Source: Polyodon spathula
Taxonomy: Eukaryota > Chordata > Actinopteri > Acipenseriformes > Polyodontidae
DNA length: 64,000 bases
Assembly: GCF_017654505.1 (NCBI RefSeq)
Contig: NC_054543.1
Coordinates: forward strand, 26,538,747-26,602,746
Direction: 5' to 3'
Part shown: in pieces, positions 10,730 through 21,871 of the stretch
Layout: every line of letters begins with the position of its first letter
Position numbering within the stretch: position 1 is the first letter of the stretch
Notes under the pieces: model-generated
Database searches by the model: none
The model's input: only the letters and a program-made list of their open reading frames with translations
Told to the model about the DNA's origin: nothing
Made by a program: the position numbers and the translations under genes

Positions 10730-12080
10730 ACTAGGCAGCCGAACAGGAGCAGTTGAGAGTGAAAGGGGCTCCTATGTACGGCGCCTGTGGCGAGTTTGGG
10801 CACGTCAGGGAGGATTGGCCTTACAGGGACCTCCAGTATGAAGAGGCCTGGAACCAGGGCCTAGTTGGGGATGGGGCAGAGTAGTTCTGGGCCAGAGAGA
10901 CCAGACCCGGCCAACACCTGGGTCTGCATGGGAGGAGCCCGATTGTCCTGCACCTGAGTGGGAGGACCTTGAACATCCTGCGCCTGAGTGGGAGGAGCTT
11001 GACCATCTACAGGCCAAGAGGGGGGAGTCGGTGCGTCCACAGCCCAAGCGGGGGGGAGTCCATGCATCCACAGCCCAAGAGGGGGGGAGTCCGTGCATCC
11101 ACAGCCCAACAAGAGGGAGTCAGTGCGTCCACAGCCCAAGAGGAGGGAGTTGGTGCGTCCACGGCCCAGGTACCCAACAGCAGAAGGAGAATACCTGCTG
11201 GTTCCGCATCCACTCTCAGAGGAAAAGTGCCTGCCACTCCCACCTCCATCGTCATGGGAGGACGACCTGCCGCTTCCACCTCCACTGCCATGGGAGGACT
11301 ACACCGCTCCCAGCACCACCACCAAGGGGAGAAGGTGGAGGAGCCCCTGCCGCATTCGTCGCCAGAAGGGGAGGAGCCCCTGCCGCCTTCGCTGCCAGAA
11401 GGGCAGGAGGCCCTGCAGGTTTCGCCACCAGAAGGGGAGAAGCCCCTGCCGCCTTTGCCATCAAGAGGAGAGGAGCAGGAGCTACCTCTCCCTCCATCAC
11501 CACCATTGGGAGAAGTGCGGCTCCCCTCCCACCATCCGCGGACGAGTCACCTTCCGAGGGACCGCTGCTGCCCTGTCGTGCATCGCCTGGGGATACCAGT
11601 TCGCCATCGCCTGGGGATGTCTGCCTTGCACCGCCCAGGGATGCCACCCCGACTCAGGGATGCTTCGCCCGCTCCCCTCAGGGACGCCATGTCTGGATCG
11701 CCTGGGGTTGCCTGCTGCTCCAACATCTTCTGGGGTTGCTTGCTGCTCTGTTACACCTGGGAGAGCTGTGTCTTATCTCTCGTAAGGTCGCTGAGGGCTC
11801 CGTTTCACCTGGGGTTGTCGCCAGCTCTACTTTGCCTGGGGTCACTGCCAGTCAGGCCATGCAGCAGGAAATACTATGGCTGGAGCCCCATAGAGGGGAG
11901 CTGCCAGCCACAAAGAAGGGGGGGAGGTAAGGAGACCAGCTTCCCCAGCCTCACTTTCACAACAGGAAAAACTGTGGCTGGAGCCCCATAGAGGGGAACT
12001 GCCAGCCATGAAGAAGGGGGGAAGGTCAGGAGACCAACTCCCCCAGCCGCATTTTCACAGCAAGAGAAACTGTTGCTGGA
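10730..12080 (+). pseudogene. Gag-like coding relic with proline/glutamate-rich repeats
   Basis: Near 10775-10825 the frame reads YGACGEFGHVREDWP, a CCHC zinc knuckle of the CxxCGxxGHxxxxC type in which the flanking cysteines are replaced. It then runs into 33-base repeats (10990-11170) encoding units like PQPKRGESV, EGEYLLVPHP- and WEDDLPLPPP-type blocks, and 36-base repeats (11335-11460) encoding units like EGEEPLPPSL. I recall similar zinc-knuckle proteins with EGEYLLVPPP repeats in fish predicted proteomes. Reading switches between frames (10969-11991, 11031-11930, 11093-11785), so the gene is broken. The function of the repeat tail is unknown. Confidence 0.55.
10990..11175 (+). repeat. 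33-base coding tandem repeat
   Basis: About five imperfect units, each containing CCACAGCCCAAG followed by a purine-rich GAGGGGGGAGT stretch and GTGCGTCC, lie in the gag-like region. The unit length is a multiple of three, consistent with expansion under coding constraint. Confidence 0.75.
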
Positions 12081-12089
12081 GCCCCATAG

Positions 12090-13181
12090 AACATAAGAAC
12101 ATAAGAAAGTTTACAAACGAGAGGAGGCCATTTGGCCCATCTTGCTCGTTTGGTTGTTAGTAGCTTATTGATCCCAGAATCTTATCAAGCAGCTTCTTGA
12201 AGGATGCCAGGCTGTCAGCTTCAACAACATTACTGGGGAGTTGATTCCAGACCCTCACAATTCTCTGTGTAAAAAATTGCCTCCTATTTTCTGTTCTGAA
12301 TGCCCCTTTGTCTAATCTCCATTTGTGAACCCTGGTCCTTGTTTCTTTTTTCAGGCTGAAAAAGTCCCTTGGGTCGACATTGTCAATACCTTTTAGAATT
12401 TTGAATGCTTGAATTAGGTCGCCGCATAGTCTTCTTTGTTCAAGACTGAACAGATTCAATTCTTTTAGCCTGTCTGCATATGACATGCCTTTTAAGCCCG
12501 GAATAATTCTGGTCACTCTTCTTTGCACTCTTGCTAGAGCAGCAATATCTTTTTTATAGCGAGGTGACCAGAACTGCACACAATATTCAAGATGAGGTCT
12601 TACTAGTGCATTGTACAGTTTTAACATTACTTCCCTAGATTTAAATTCAACACTTTTCACAATGTATCCAAACATCTTGTTAGCCTTTTTTATAGCTTCC
12701 CCACATTGTCTAGATGAAGACATTTCTGAGTCAACAAAAACTCCTAGGTCTTTTTCATAGATTCCTTCTCCAATTTCAGTATCTCCCATATGATATTTAT
12801 AATGTACATTTTTATTTCCTGCGTGCAGTACCTTACACTTTTCTCTATTAAATGTCATTTGCCATGTGTCTGCCCAGTTCTGAATCTTGTCCAGATCATT
12901 TTGAATGACCTTTGCTGCTGCAACAGTGTTTGCCACTCCTCCTACTTTTGTGTCGTCTGCAAATTTAACAAGTTTGCTTACTATACCAGAATCTAAATCA
13001 TTAATGTAGATTAGGAATAGCAGAGGACCTAATACTGATCCCTGTGGTACACCACTGGTTACCACACTCCATTCTGAGGTTTTTCCTCTAATCAGTACTT
13101 TCTATTTTCTACATGTTAACCACTCTCTAATCCATGTACATGTGTTTCCTTGAATCCCTACTGCGTTCAGTTTGAGAATTG
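12090..13181 (-). mobile_element. CR1 LINE, 5'-truncated copy B, TSD CATAG
   Basis: The copy begins with the inverted TTCTTATG tail and ends abruptly in ORF2. CATAG lies on both sides (12085-12089 and 13182-13186), an apparent target duplication. It sits inside the third 98-base unit of the LTR element, so it is younger than that element. Confidence 0.92.
12157..13065 (-). pseudogene. CR1 reverse transcriptase C-terminal fragment (302 codons open)
   Basis: A long uninterrupted frame covers RT motif B (VTSGVPQGSVLG), motif C (FADDTKVGG) and the thumb/C-terminal region to GSISY. Motif A and the endonuclease are missing by 5' truncation, so the frame is a non-functional remnant despite being open. 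It carries the LDKGAFRTENRRQFF / DSLASF subfamily changes. Confidence 0.85.
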
Positions 13182-13462
13182 CATAGAGGGGAGCTGCCAG
13201 CCATGAAGAAGATGGAGAGGTCAGAAGACCACCCCCATGGGCAGCCAGGTGGCTGTCAGATTTCTTTTGCCAGAGGAACCGTCTTGTGTGACGTCAGTCT
13301 GGTCGTTACAGCTGTTTGGATGGGAGAAGGACCTCCCACCGTGGCTGCCACCCTTGACCCATTGCTGCCCCTGTTCGTGGGCCGAGACTGTCAGCCGGGA
13401 CTTTGGGACTAACGGGGTAGGTGCCCGTTGGGCCAGGTGTCCTTCATACAAGGAGGGGGATA

Positions 13463-13932
13463 TGTAACAAGGTGAGGAGCCCTGTATATTTATTTGTTGT
13501 TTATTTTTAGAACGTGGTCTCCCCCTCCGCTCCTGTGCAATTTATTGTTTTGTATGCGGTTGTTTTATGATTTATTATTTTTATATATGATGACGAAGCG
13601 CTGTGTGTTTGTTTTTATTTATTTAGATGTGTTCTGGCAGTGACGAGGTTGGCAGCGCATCCTCTGCCACTAATTAAAAATGAAACAAAATGGAAAGAAA
13701 TGGAACAGTGACTGCAATCTGCCCAGCCTGACCTATTGTTTAAGTGTTCGTGATCATTTTGTGTAAATCTTTTATTTCGCTCTGTGAGCAGTGTTTTTGT
13801 TAAACTCTTGTTTTATTTATGTTATTTAAAAAAATTAAATGATGCAAGCGCCATTGCACAGTACCTGCAGTGTCTGTATTTGTGCTTCCTGCATTCTGGC
13901 CTGACGTCACCACGCACGCCATCCCTGTCACA
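13463..13932 (+). repeat. 3' LTR
   Basis: It starts TGTAACAAGGTGAGGAGCCC directly after the purine tract and ends CCCTGTCACA. It is shorter than the 5' LTR (470 against 606 bases) because of an internal deletion. It contains the GGCCTGACGTCACC stretch also seen in the LTRs at 17457 and 33258. Confidence 0.82.
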
Positions 13933-14052
13933 CATGCTATACAAATGTATTGTGGTTTGTTATTTTTTTCTCTGCTATGTACGTTACAGTGCTTTGTGGT
14001 ACTTTTGTATAAAATGCACTATATAAATGTAATAAATACAAAAATGAAAAAA

Positions 14053-14620
14053 ACAGGGGTCCTAAACCTTTTTACAAGAAGAGCTACTTCTGATTTGCAA
14101 AAACATTTGGTAGCCCCCAACTAAAGAACCTTTAGTTCCTCATCTATATTTCAATGTGAGACCTAACACTGCATGATATCTACAAGCCCCACAGAATCCG
14201 GCTCGTATTAAAAGGCACAGTCCTGATGGAGTCAGTCAGATGTTCGTCACTCAGACAGGTTCGAAATTTTAATTTGATAAAGTTCATGTCAGAAAAGGCA
14301 GATTCACATAGATAAATGGAACCAAATAAGAATGCCACTTTCGTTGCTGCTGTTCAGAGATTTCTGTTATTGTCCTTGTCCACTCAAGTCCAGAAGTCAG
14401 ACACTGGGTATCTTGCTTTTAACTGAATATCATTTTGAAGATTAATAATCTCCATTTCTAGTTCAACACAGTCCAAATTAAACAATTACCCCATTTGTTA
14501 AGAAATGTCACTTGCATCCACACAATGTCTTCTTTCAGTTTCTCTCCCATATCTTACACTATCTCTGCTAATCTCCTGCCTTTTGGCGTTTAGCTCAGAA
14601 GCTATCTGTGATTAAGTCGT
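14053..14620 (-). mobile_element. hAT transposon 3' fragment with transposase C-terminus
   Basis: On the - strand at about 14220-14320 the reading is YLCESAFSDMNFIK followed by LSDEHLTDSIR. This is the C-terminal dimerisation block of hAT transposases, including host-domesticated relatives such as GTF2IRD2 and EPM2AIP1. The outer end at 14053 is CAGGGGTCCTAAACC, compatible with a hAT terminal repeat, and is followed by the AAGAGCTACTTCT stretch common in Charlie-like elements. The rest of the transposase is missing or unreadable, so it is inactive. Confidence 0.72.
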
Positions 14621-14871
14621 GTTAGGCTATGCAAAACTGCACGTAGCTGGTTTTGCCAATGGGAAATGAAAGAACTCGAAACTTACACAATACTTTATAG
14701 AACGTTAAGATAAAAGCATATTGAAGCAACTGAATTAGTAAGCACATTAAAATGACTATAAAAACACACACACACACAATTTAAACATGATTGAAAAAAC
14801 TATAAAAGATGCACATACATAAAACGTATAATTAATAACATAATTAATACCTCATACCGAAAGCCATCACT

Positions 14872-15578
14872 GGCTGACACATGGCAAATGACATTTAATA
14901 GAGAAAAGTGTAAGGTACTGCACGCAGGAAATAAAAATGTACATTATAAATATCATATGGGAGATACTGAAATTGGAGAAGGAATCAAGCTAACAAGGTG
15001 CTCGGATACATTGTGAAAAGTGTTGAATTTAAATCAAGGGAAGTAATGTTAAAACTGTACAATGCATTAGTAAGACCTCATCTTGAATATTGTGTGCAGT
15101 TCTGGTCACCTCGCTATAAAAAAGATATTGCTGCTCTAGAAAGAGTGCAAAGAAGAGCAACCAGAATTATTCCAGGCTTAAAAGGCATGTCATATGCAGA
15201 CAGGCTAAAAGAATTGAATCTGTTCAGTCTTGAACAAAGAAGACTATGTGGCGACCTAATTCAAGCATTCAAAATTCTAAAAAGGTATTGACAGTGTCGA
15301 CCCAAGGGACTTTTTCAGCCTGAAAAAAGAAACAAGGACCAGGGGTCACAAATGGAGAGGAGGCAAAGGGGCATTCAGAACAGAAAATAGGAGGCACTTT
15401 TTTACACAGAGAATTGTGAGGGTCTGGAACAAACTCCCCAGTAATGTTATTGAAGCTGACAGCCTGGGATCCTTCAAGAAGCTGCTTGATGAGAGTCTGG
15501 GATCAATAAGCTACTAACAACCAAACGAGCAAGATGGGCCGAATAGCCTCCTCTTGTTTGTAAACTTTATGTTCTTAC
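14872..15578 (+). mobile_element. CR1 LINE, 5'-truncated copy C
   Basis: This short copy starts at the ADTWQMTFN block after motif C. It has an internal deletion near 14986-14992 that joins GGAATC to the AAGCTAACAAG block. It keeps frame 14998-15291, then frameshifts at the AAAAAGG run near 15280. It ends with a shortened TTATGTTCTTA tail. Confidence 0.92.
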
Positions 15579-16229
15579 AAGGCCACTTCAGGGGGTAATC
15601 TTGGGTCCGGTTCTAAATTAGATTGCATGAGGTAGTGTGGTTTGTCAGAAGTGTGGAGACTGTAATACCGAATTTCACTTTTTGTGTATCTTCCAATATC
15701 TCAAAACGCTTTCTGATTTGTTTTAGGGCGTGGACATTACAAATACAGTACTCAGAACAGGCGTCTCAAGGAGTTGAGAACAACTATCAATACTGTTGTA
15801 CAATATACAATTTCTGAGGTTTGTTGTAAAATGGTGGATTGTGGAGCGAGGTGCAAATGTCGAAATCATGGCACATTGATATCTGGAGCGAGGAAATCGC
15901 TCAATAAGAACTTCAAAACTAGTTAAAAACTAAACGCACACATTATGATAAAATGTACCTTGTGTTTTTAAGAAACAAAGCCATAACATTCATGTTAAGA
16001 AGCACTGTGTCTTCGGTGGTCATGGGTTCTGTATTTGCCGGGTTGTAAACATAAAATACAGAGCATGGTGGGATAACATCATATTAATTCCCACAGTCCA
16101 CTGCACTGCCAGGAACTGCAGCCAGACTATTTTAATAGTGTTTGTATGTATTAAGCCAGACTATTTCCCTCCAGCATCTGTCGCACAACCGGAAAGTGCT
16201 ACATTTTTTTTCTTCTGCAGACATTGCAC
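15579..16229. other. Unassigned sequence
   Basis: No exon, RNA gene or transposon end was recognised. Short frames such as 15623-15817 lack any domain. Confidence 0.35.
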
Positions 16230-16349
16230 CCGATAATCGAACTTTGATGTGAAAGACTAACACAGCACTAATCGCTTCTGCAATTGTTTTAAACCTAATA
16301 ATCCAACTTTGATGTGAAAGCTTTCACAGCACTAATCAGGTCTGCAATA
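16230..16349 (+). repeat. 65-base tandem duplication
   Basis: ACTTTGATGTGAAAG followed by CACAGCACTAATC and TCTGCAAT occurs twice, starting at about 16241 and 16306. The second copy runs directly into the T14/G87 tract. Confidence 0.8.
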
Positions 16350-16353
16350 TTTT

Positions 16354-16363
<10 letters not shown>

Positions 16364-16450
<87 letters not shown>
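16364..16450 (+). repeat. Poly(G) tract of 87 bases
   Basis: Eighty-seven uninterrupted G follow 14 T (16350-16363); after one T come five more G. Long G runs form quadruplexes and are hard to sequence, so the exact length may be an assembly effect. The polyproline frame on the other strand (16295-16513) is only a translation of this tract. Confidence 0.95.
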
Positions 16451-16451
<1 letters not shown>

Positions 16452-16455
16452 GGGG

Positions 16456-17456
16456 GTTGCAATTCACGGTTCAGACTGTTTAAATAAAAATAACAAGCCA
16501 AGCAGCTACACACTGTCAGTCAGCTGTGTACAACTTTTGCTTCCTAACTCCAAAAAAGTTATAATTTATGACACAAGAGGAAGAAATCGGCACAGTACTC
16601 TCCATCTGCTGTTCTGGTACGTTTTTCTATAGGCAAGACTTCAGAATTAATTTAAGAATCTTTAACAATTTGTTATGCAAATGCTTATATGGCACCTGAC
16701 CAATCTAATTTCAGTGTCTGAGCACCAATGAAGGCAATATGTTTTCTGCAGGGAAATAAAAGTCATTCCATTGAATAGGCACTAGGAATAAAAAACATGA
16801 GTATTCTATTCCCTACACAACAGTTTTGATGGTACACTGCGAATCGGAGTCTTTTATAACCACTATATATTTTAAATGTTTGTTCACACACATCTCCTGC
16901 ACAATTGTCTGAACTCTGTCGGTCGTCCTTGTGATGGAATTAAGAGAACATTAGGGACTTCCATTACAAACTGCAGTACTACTTCAACAATTTTTTTAGT
17001 AAAAATGCTGATGAAGGAGCAGCAAAAGTGCATCCTATAACTGTGGCCAACACAGCTTAAAGCTGCTTTGTATATCAGTCAGTGCAGAGACCCCGGGTTT
17101 GGAATGAATAATTGGCTGTGCCTTTAAGGTGTAATATATATTAGAAAACCATATGCTTCACATTTATTTAAAATTAAAATAATAATAATAATAATAAAAA
17201 AATAATGGTAAGTAATGTTAGAAACTATTTATTTATGTATTAGCTTTGTTTTTCTCAAAATTTGCAGTACCAGAATCACTGTTTTTTTTATCTGATGAGA
17301 TCAAAATGTACAGAAATGTATTAGCGCCACAGAAAAAAAATATTTATTGCAGAGATTACGTTATTTCGCAATAATTATTGGGTTATTTTGCAATAATGTT
17401 GGGTCATTATCATTGCATATGTTACTGTAGTCTTAGTACTAAGGACTATGGGCTAT
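16456..17456. other. Unassigned AT-rich sequence
   Basis: It holds a short ATA/AAT microsatellite at about 17178-17200 and no recognisable gene or element. Confidence 0.35.
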
Positions 17457-17830
17457 TGTGACAGTGTACCCCGCCCATGTGTGTGTCATGTGTTTTTGCG
17501 TGTGATGTGTTAATGTTGGTGTATACAGTGGGTTGTGTGTCCGATGAGTGGAGAACGGGTGTGGAGAGGGGAATTAAAAAAAAAAAAAAGGATTAAAAAC
17601 TACAATAACAATTGCTAAAACATGCTGGCTTATAAACCAGCAAAATACTTATTGTTTATCGTCTGTTTGTTTGTTTGGCCAACGCGCCGTTTTGTTTTGT
17701 CAAAGTGTTTTCGTTTTCTATTTAAAACCCTTTTAATTTTACAATAAAACACTGAGGCCCACAGCGTCTCAGTTCGCCTGCAGTTGCTGTGTGTTTTGCT
17801 TTCATTTCCTGGCCTGACGTCACCCCTACA
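17457..17830 (+). mobile_element. Probable solo LTR, near-matching TSD
   Basis: It starts TGTGACAGTGTACCCCGCCC and ends GACGTCACCCCTACA. It shares GTTAATGTTGGTGTATA, GAGTGGAGAACGGG and TGACGTCACCC with the LTR at 33258-33844. Flanking pentamers are GCTAT (17452-17456) and GCTAG (17831-17835), a four-of-five match. About 200 bases found in the other family members are missing. Confidence 0.68.
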
Positions 17831-18639
17831 GCTAGTCTGTTCACAGCTATACATATTCAGTTAGCATTATTTTTCTGCAGGCTGCATCAACATAAGCTGT
17901 AAAATGAAAGAATTGCATTTTAAGTTTTGTTTTATTTTATTCCTTTTAGTGTCAGTAAAAGCAAATTTGTTAATATAGGTATATATTTTGCCCAATAGAA
18001 CAAAACAACAGGCTTGAATGGAACAAAACATAATGGCAAAAGTAGGTAAAACTACAATTTAAGGGGTTAATTGTGTAAATATAGTGGAATTGTCATGTTA
18101 TGCCTGTAGCAGGAATATTGCTTGTTTCATAAAACTACACCTTAAACTTTTCTTCATATGCCGTGGACTTACAAAACTAACTGCCCAGGTTGTTTAAGCA
18201 TATTTGTTTATGTAGCCTAATAGGACTCGTTGGCTTTCACTTCAATAATATATTTCTTTCAGTTTATTGTATTTATCCTGATTCAATGTATTCGCTGTAA
18301 GGATAAATACACTCTTAACTGGAATATTTGCTATCATCTGTCTATTGTACATACACGTGTTTTGAACTGTACACTAGTCCATTGTGTTTTATTTACTTTT
18401 TGCTACGTCCTTGTAATGAAGTGCCTACAGAAGGCTTTCCGTGGTTTTGTATTCTGCATATCAATAGAATGTGTAATTTTTAAATCAACGGTAGAGATAT
18501 ATATTTTAATGTATTCTGATGCTACTGAAAATATCTGCAATGATGTTGCTGCAATTGCTACAAAAACAACTTTTAACTGTCTTTTTTTTATTTTTCAAAT
18601 TTTGCAGGTTTTCAGATCAACTCTTTTCTGATAAACAGA

Positions 18640-19385
18640 TAGACATAAATGACATCTGAAGACTTCAATAAAACATACTTTAAGCTTGGGTTAGGACAAA
18701 ATCAAATTATAGCATGGTATAATTCTAAGCCATCGGACTTTGCAAAGGCACCTGAAGAGGTTAAAAGTGTATCGTCAAAAAAACAAGACAGATGTTGTGG
18801 ACTTAGCAATACTCCTTCAGCAGGAAATAAACAATCTGCGAGTCAAGTGGATGCATACATCTGTCACTGACTCTGAAACCATTAGGATTCTACTAAACAT
18901 ACTTTACTCTGAAGGTGTTGAACAACGCAAACGCAGCTGCTTGTAACGTCGCTAGTTTTTCAGTTATGGGCTCAACTTGGCACATGGACTCAAACTGAGA
19001 CCCTATGGTATTTTCATTAACGGCTGCATCAACTGGTTTTCCCGCCTTATTTGGCTATAAGCAAGTGGCAACTTAAAGGCCAGTGTTTTTGCTCATTATG
19101 TGCAGGCGGTTCAGAATAGAGATGGATGTCCATGTGATGTTCAAGCTGATCTGGGTGTAAAAAATGTAGATGTTCCTAAGAAGAAACCATACAGATGGCC
19201 ATGCTGCAGAAAAAAAAGCTTTCTAAGGGGCAGAGCAGGATAAATCAACAAATTGAATTTTGGTGGGGAATTCAGAGAAAGGAAAACCTTCAGTTTTGGG
19301 TGGATCTATTTAAACAAATCCAAGAGGGTGACAACTAATGTTGTGATTATCTGGACAAACATTTGATAACATTCAGCTTTCTCAA
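18640..19385 (+). pseudogene. rve-type integrase/transposase relic
   Basis: Broken frames read in order: YFKLGLGQNQI; RHLKRLKVYRQKN with DVVDLAILLQQEI and ILLNILYSEGVEQRKRS (18740-18946); LKLRPYGIFINGCI; HYVQAVQNRDGCP with DVQADLGVKNVDV; NQQIEFWWGIQRKENLQFW; and a final YLDKHLITFSFLKLI-like end. The order, and the IEFWWG glutamate of a DDE core, match a multicopy fish family with an integrase (rve) core domain. I cannot say whether it belongs to an IS3EU-like or Ginger-like DNA transposon, or to another group. Several stops and frame changes make it a pseudogene. Confidence 0.65.
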
Positions 19386-21022
19386 ACTAATAAAGGTGTA
19401 TGTGTTTTTATTTTTATTTTGTGCAGTGAAATGAGTGGTGTTGTGTTGATGTCTGATATATATATCCCCCATACAGTCACAGAGTATTGGAAACAATGTT
19501 ACTCATTAATTTATTTAGTTTAATAAACATTGTTTATTGAACTATATTTATTTATCAATTATATCTTTTCAGAGTTTATTGAACACCGATTCAGAGAAGT
19601 AGTAGTAAAGATTCCAGTTGATCGAACTTACAGCGTTAATTCAGGGGGTGTCAATACTTTTACCTGCCACTCCATTGATATCTATAGAGTTGCAGACAGA
19701 AGTATTGGCACCCCCTTGTCTAAACTGAAGTAATTTACCTGCAATCTTCACTACTCACTAGGATGAATGTTCAGAAAACCCTATAATTGCTAATAAGTGT
19801 TGTTTAATAAAGCAGGCTAGCCCCTGTCCTTGTTAGCCTTTTAAGTAACTACACCTGGTGCCATTAACAAAGCAGTTCTAAATTAATTTCCTCTATTTTA
19901 CTCTTTTTAAATTTGGACTTTGTAAACATGTTTTGAATATGTTCTAATATTTGCTTAAACAGTAATTTGAAACAATATGAGCACTGTCAAATAATATTAA
20001 CTTTGTGAAAAAATATTTGCACATTTAAACAATTTTATTGACAAATTAAACAGATTTGTCCCAGGCCTAGTATATAGGCTACTATATAGACCTATAGCTG
20101 TATTATATGTGAACAAAACCTTTATTACAAATACTTTATTGTAGCATGCAGCTTTCTTCCCACAGGGTCTATTTACCCAAATTCATTAAATTATCTTACC
20201 TCAGATTCCATAAGGTAGCTTCTATTTTATTGAGTTGTACAACAGTGAATCTGCTGTTCAGATCACTAAAAATTATCTTGTCAATCAAATGTATGAAAAC
20301 TGATCAGCTATTCTTCTTTGTGGAAAACCACCACTCCTGTACAGTCTTCCTCAAATGTATGGATGTCAAGATCAGTTTGTTCCTGTAGACCTGATTGATA
20401 TTGAAGCTTATGAAGAAGAAAGTGTCCCAAAGAGTGAATAGTCATTTGACCAGGATGTGTTCGAGCTGTGTTGCATTTTAAATGGAGGAGAATGGCTGGA
20501 GTTAACACCAATGGTTGATGGGTTTTCCCACCTTATAAACGAGTCCACATCATACAATTACTTATTTATTGGCTACAAGACATAAACTATTACAGATACT
20601 CGTGTCCATCCATTGGTCTTAATAGCCTACCCATTTGATCCTTTTACACATTGCTAGTCACTCAGTACATTCATGAGAAATGTGCTTTAAAGACTGGGCC
20701 AAAATCCAATTTTATGAACTTACAGGGTCGATTACAGCGTACACAAGTTACTCCACATGAGTCTAACTAGCAGATTAACCAGGTTTATAAAGTGGCTTGG
20801 ATAAATGATGTGTTGCGATTGGCTGAACAAGATCACATGACACCACGTGTCACTCTTACCACATGGCTATGACATCATAGACCAATTTACTTACTTGATG
20901 TATTAATATTACTACGCCTTAATAGTAACAATTATTTAAACAGTGTTTCTGTGGGTAAAAATTTCAACATACAACTGAAACAGTTGTATAAATCACTGTC
21001 TGTTTTTCATCTCTGTCACTAG
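19386..21022. other. Mostly unassigned; Tc1-type ends near 19645-19735
   Basis: GGGGGTGTCAATACTTTTAC (19645) and GTTGCAGACAGAAGTATTGG (19688) resemble Tc1-type terminal repeats facing each other with no transposase between them, probably remnants of two insertions. No exon was recognised in the remainder. Confidence 0.4.
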
Positions 21023-21086
21023 GAATGACAGAAGAATTGGCAAATAGTGTGGTATTTAGTCAGAGAACAGAAAGTAAAACAGAAGG
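21023..21086 (+). other. Candidate exon of unknown gene
   Basis: An acceptor-like CTCTGTCACTAG is followed by 64 bases with one open frame (MTEELANSVVFSQRTESK) and a GTAAGC donor. The only support is the splice-site pattern; no family is recognised and chance matches are common. Confidence 0.2.
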
Positions 21087-21089
21087 TAA

Positions 21090-21871
21090 GCAGTAGCAGT
21101 AACACTTTATTCAAAAGCCATTTCACTCAGCAATTCTCACTCAGCATGTAATATACTGTATATGTAGCAGTGGCATCTACTTCCTAAACGAAATAGTACC
21201 TTATAAAACTGACTAGCGAGTATGCAATATCTAAACTCGACAACAGATACATCTCACCACTACCCTCCGATTTCAGAAACATTTAAAACAAAGTTTAATT
21301 CTCTCCTGATCTCTGCTGACTCAACCGTTGGGCTTTTAAACAGGTCGTGTTTGGCATAGAATTCTATTGTGCTCACCACGGACGGGAAGGACTGCGGCAC
21401 TGCACAAACTGACTCGGAAGTTGTTTAGTTCACATATCATCTAATGCTGGTTTACAATCTACAGAAATGTTACCGTTACCAGCCATCGATGTAAAAACAG
21501 CCTCTGAAATTATTGGTCAGCTTCTCTTGAAGACCGCAAAAGCAGAGTAGGGGCATTTCCCACTCCAAAAAAAAAAAAACACACTTTGATGCTCCTCGCT
21601 TGATGTCAAGTGCCAGTCTGTGTGTGTCTGTTCCATGAGTCCTCCCTCAGATGTGGGAAATCAGTTTTCTTTCAATTCCCAAATGCTATTTTATCTTGAA
21701 AATGTTAGTAGAAATGGGAATGTTCAATGTAATGTTTATTGCAAATAAGAAAGTACAGAATGTATTCAGGGACTATTTTTTCAGTGGAAGGATACATAAT
21801 AGATTTCTAATTTTTTCCTCAAAAAAAAGATAGTTTGTATAATTATTTAAAAAATAAAAATGTAGCCATTG
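21090..21871. other. Unassigned sequence before CR1 copy D
   Basis: No gene or repeat was recognised apart from the poly(A) run near 21567. Confidence 0.35.

Larger units (their letters stand above)
11866..13235 (+). repeat. 98-base tandem repeat, third unit split by CR1
   Basis: The block containing GGAGCCCCATAGAGGGG and CTGCCAGCCA recurs with a 98-base period (phase marks at about 11881, 11979 and 12077). The third unit is interrupted after CATAG by CR1 copy B and resumes at 13182. A period of 98 is not divisible by three, so this part was probably not translated. Confidence 0.8.
9949..13932 (+). mobile_element. LTR retrotransposon with gag-like internal region and no pol
   Basis: Two related LTRs in the same orientation (9949-10554 and 13463-13932) flank about 2.9 kb, of which about 1.1 kb is a later CR1. 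The 3' LTR is preceded by the purine tract AAGGAGGGGGATA, the expected second-strand primer. The internal region shows a degenerate zinc-knuckle remnant and long proline/glutamate-rich repeats but no protease, RT or integrase. I read it as a non-autonomous element that keeps only gag-type coding. No target duplication is obvious, which may mean rearranged flanks. Confidence 0.75.

Noticed and set aside
11252..11647. Alanine/glycine-rich - strand frame in the LTR element
   Set aside because: It is antisense to the GC-rich coding repeats of the gag-like region. The LTR polarity and purine tract place the coding strand on +.
16295..16513. Frame on the - strand encoding a long polyproline run
   Set aside because: It is only the translation of the 87-base poly(G) tract and lacks any flanking coding signal.
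18230..18631. 133-codon hydrophobic, cysteine- and isoleucine-rich frame
   Set aside because: The composition reflects AT-rich sequence. No domain, splice signal or conservation could be seen.
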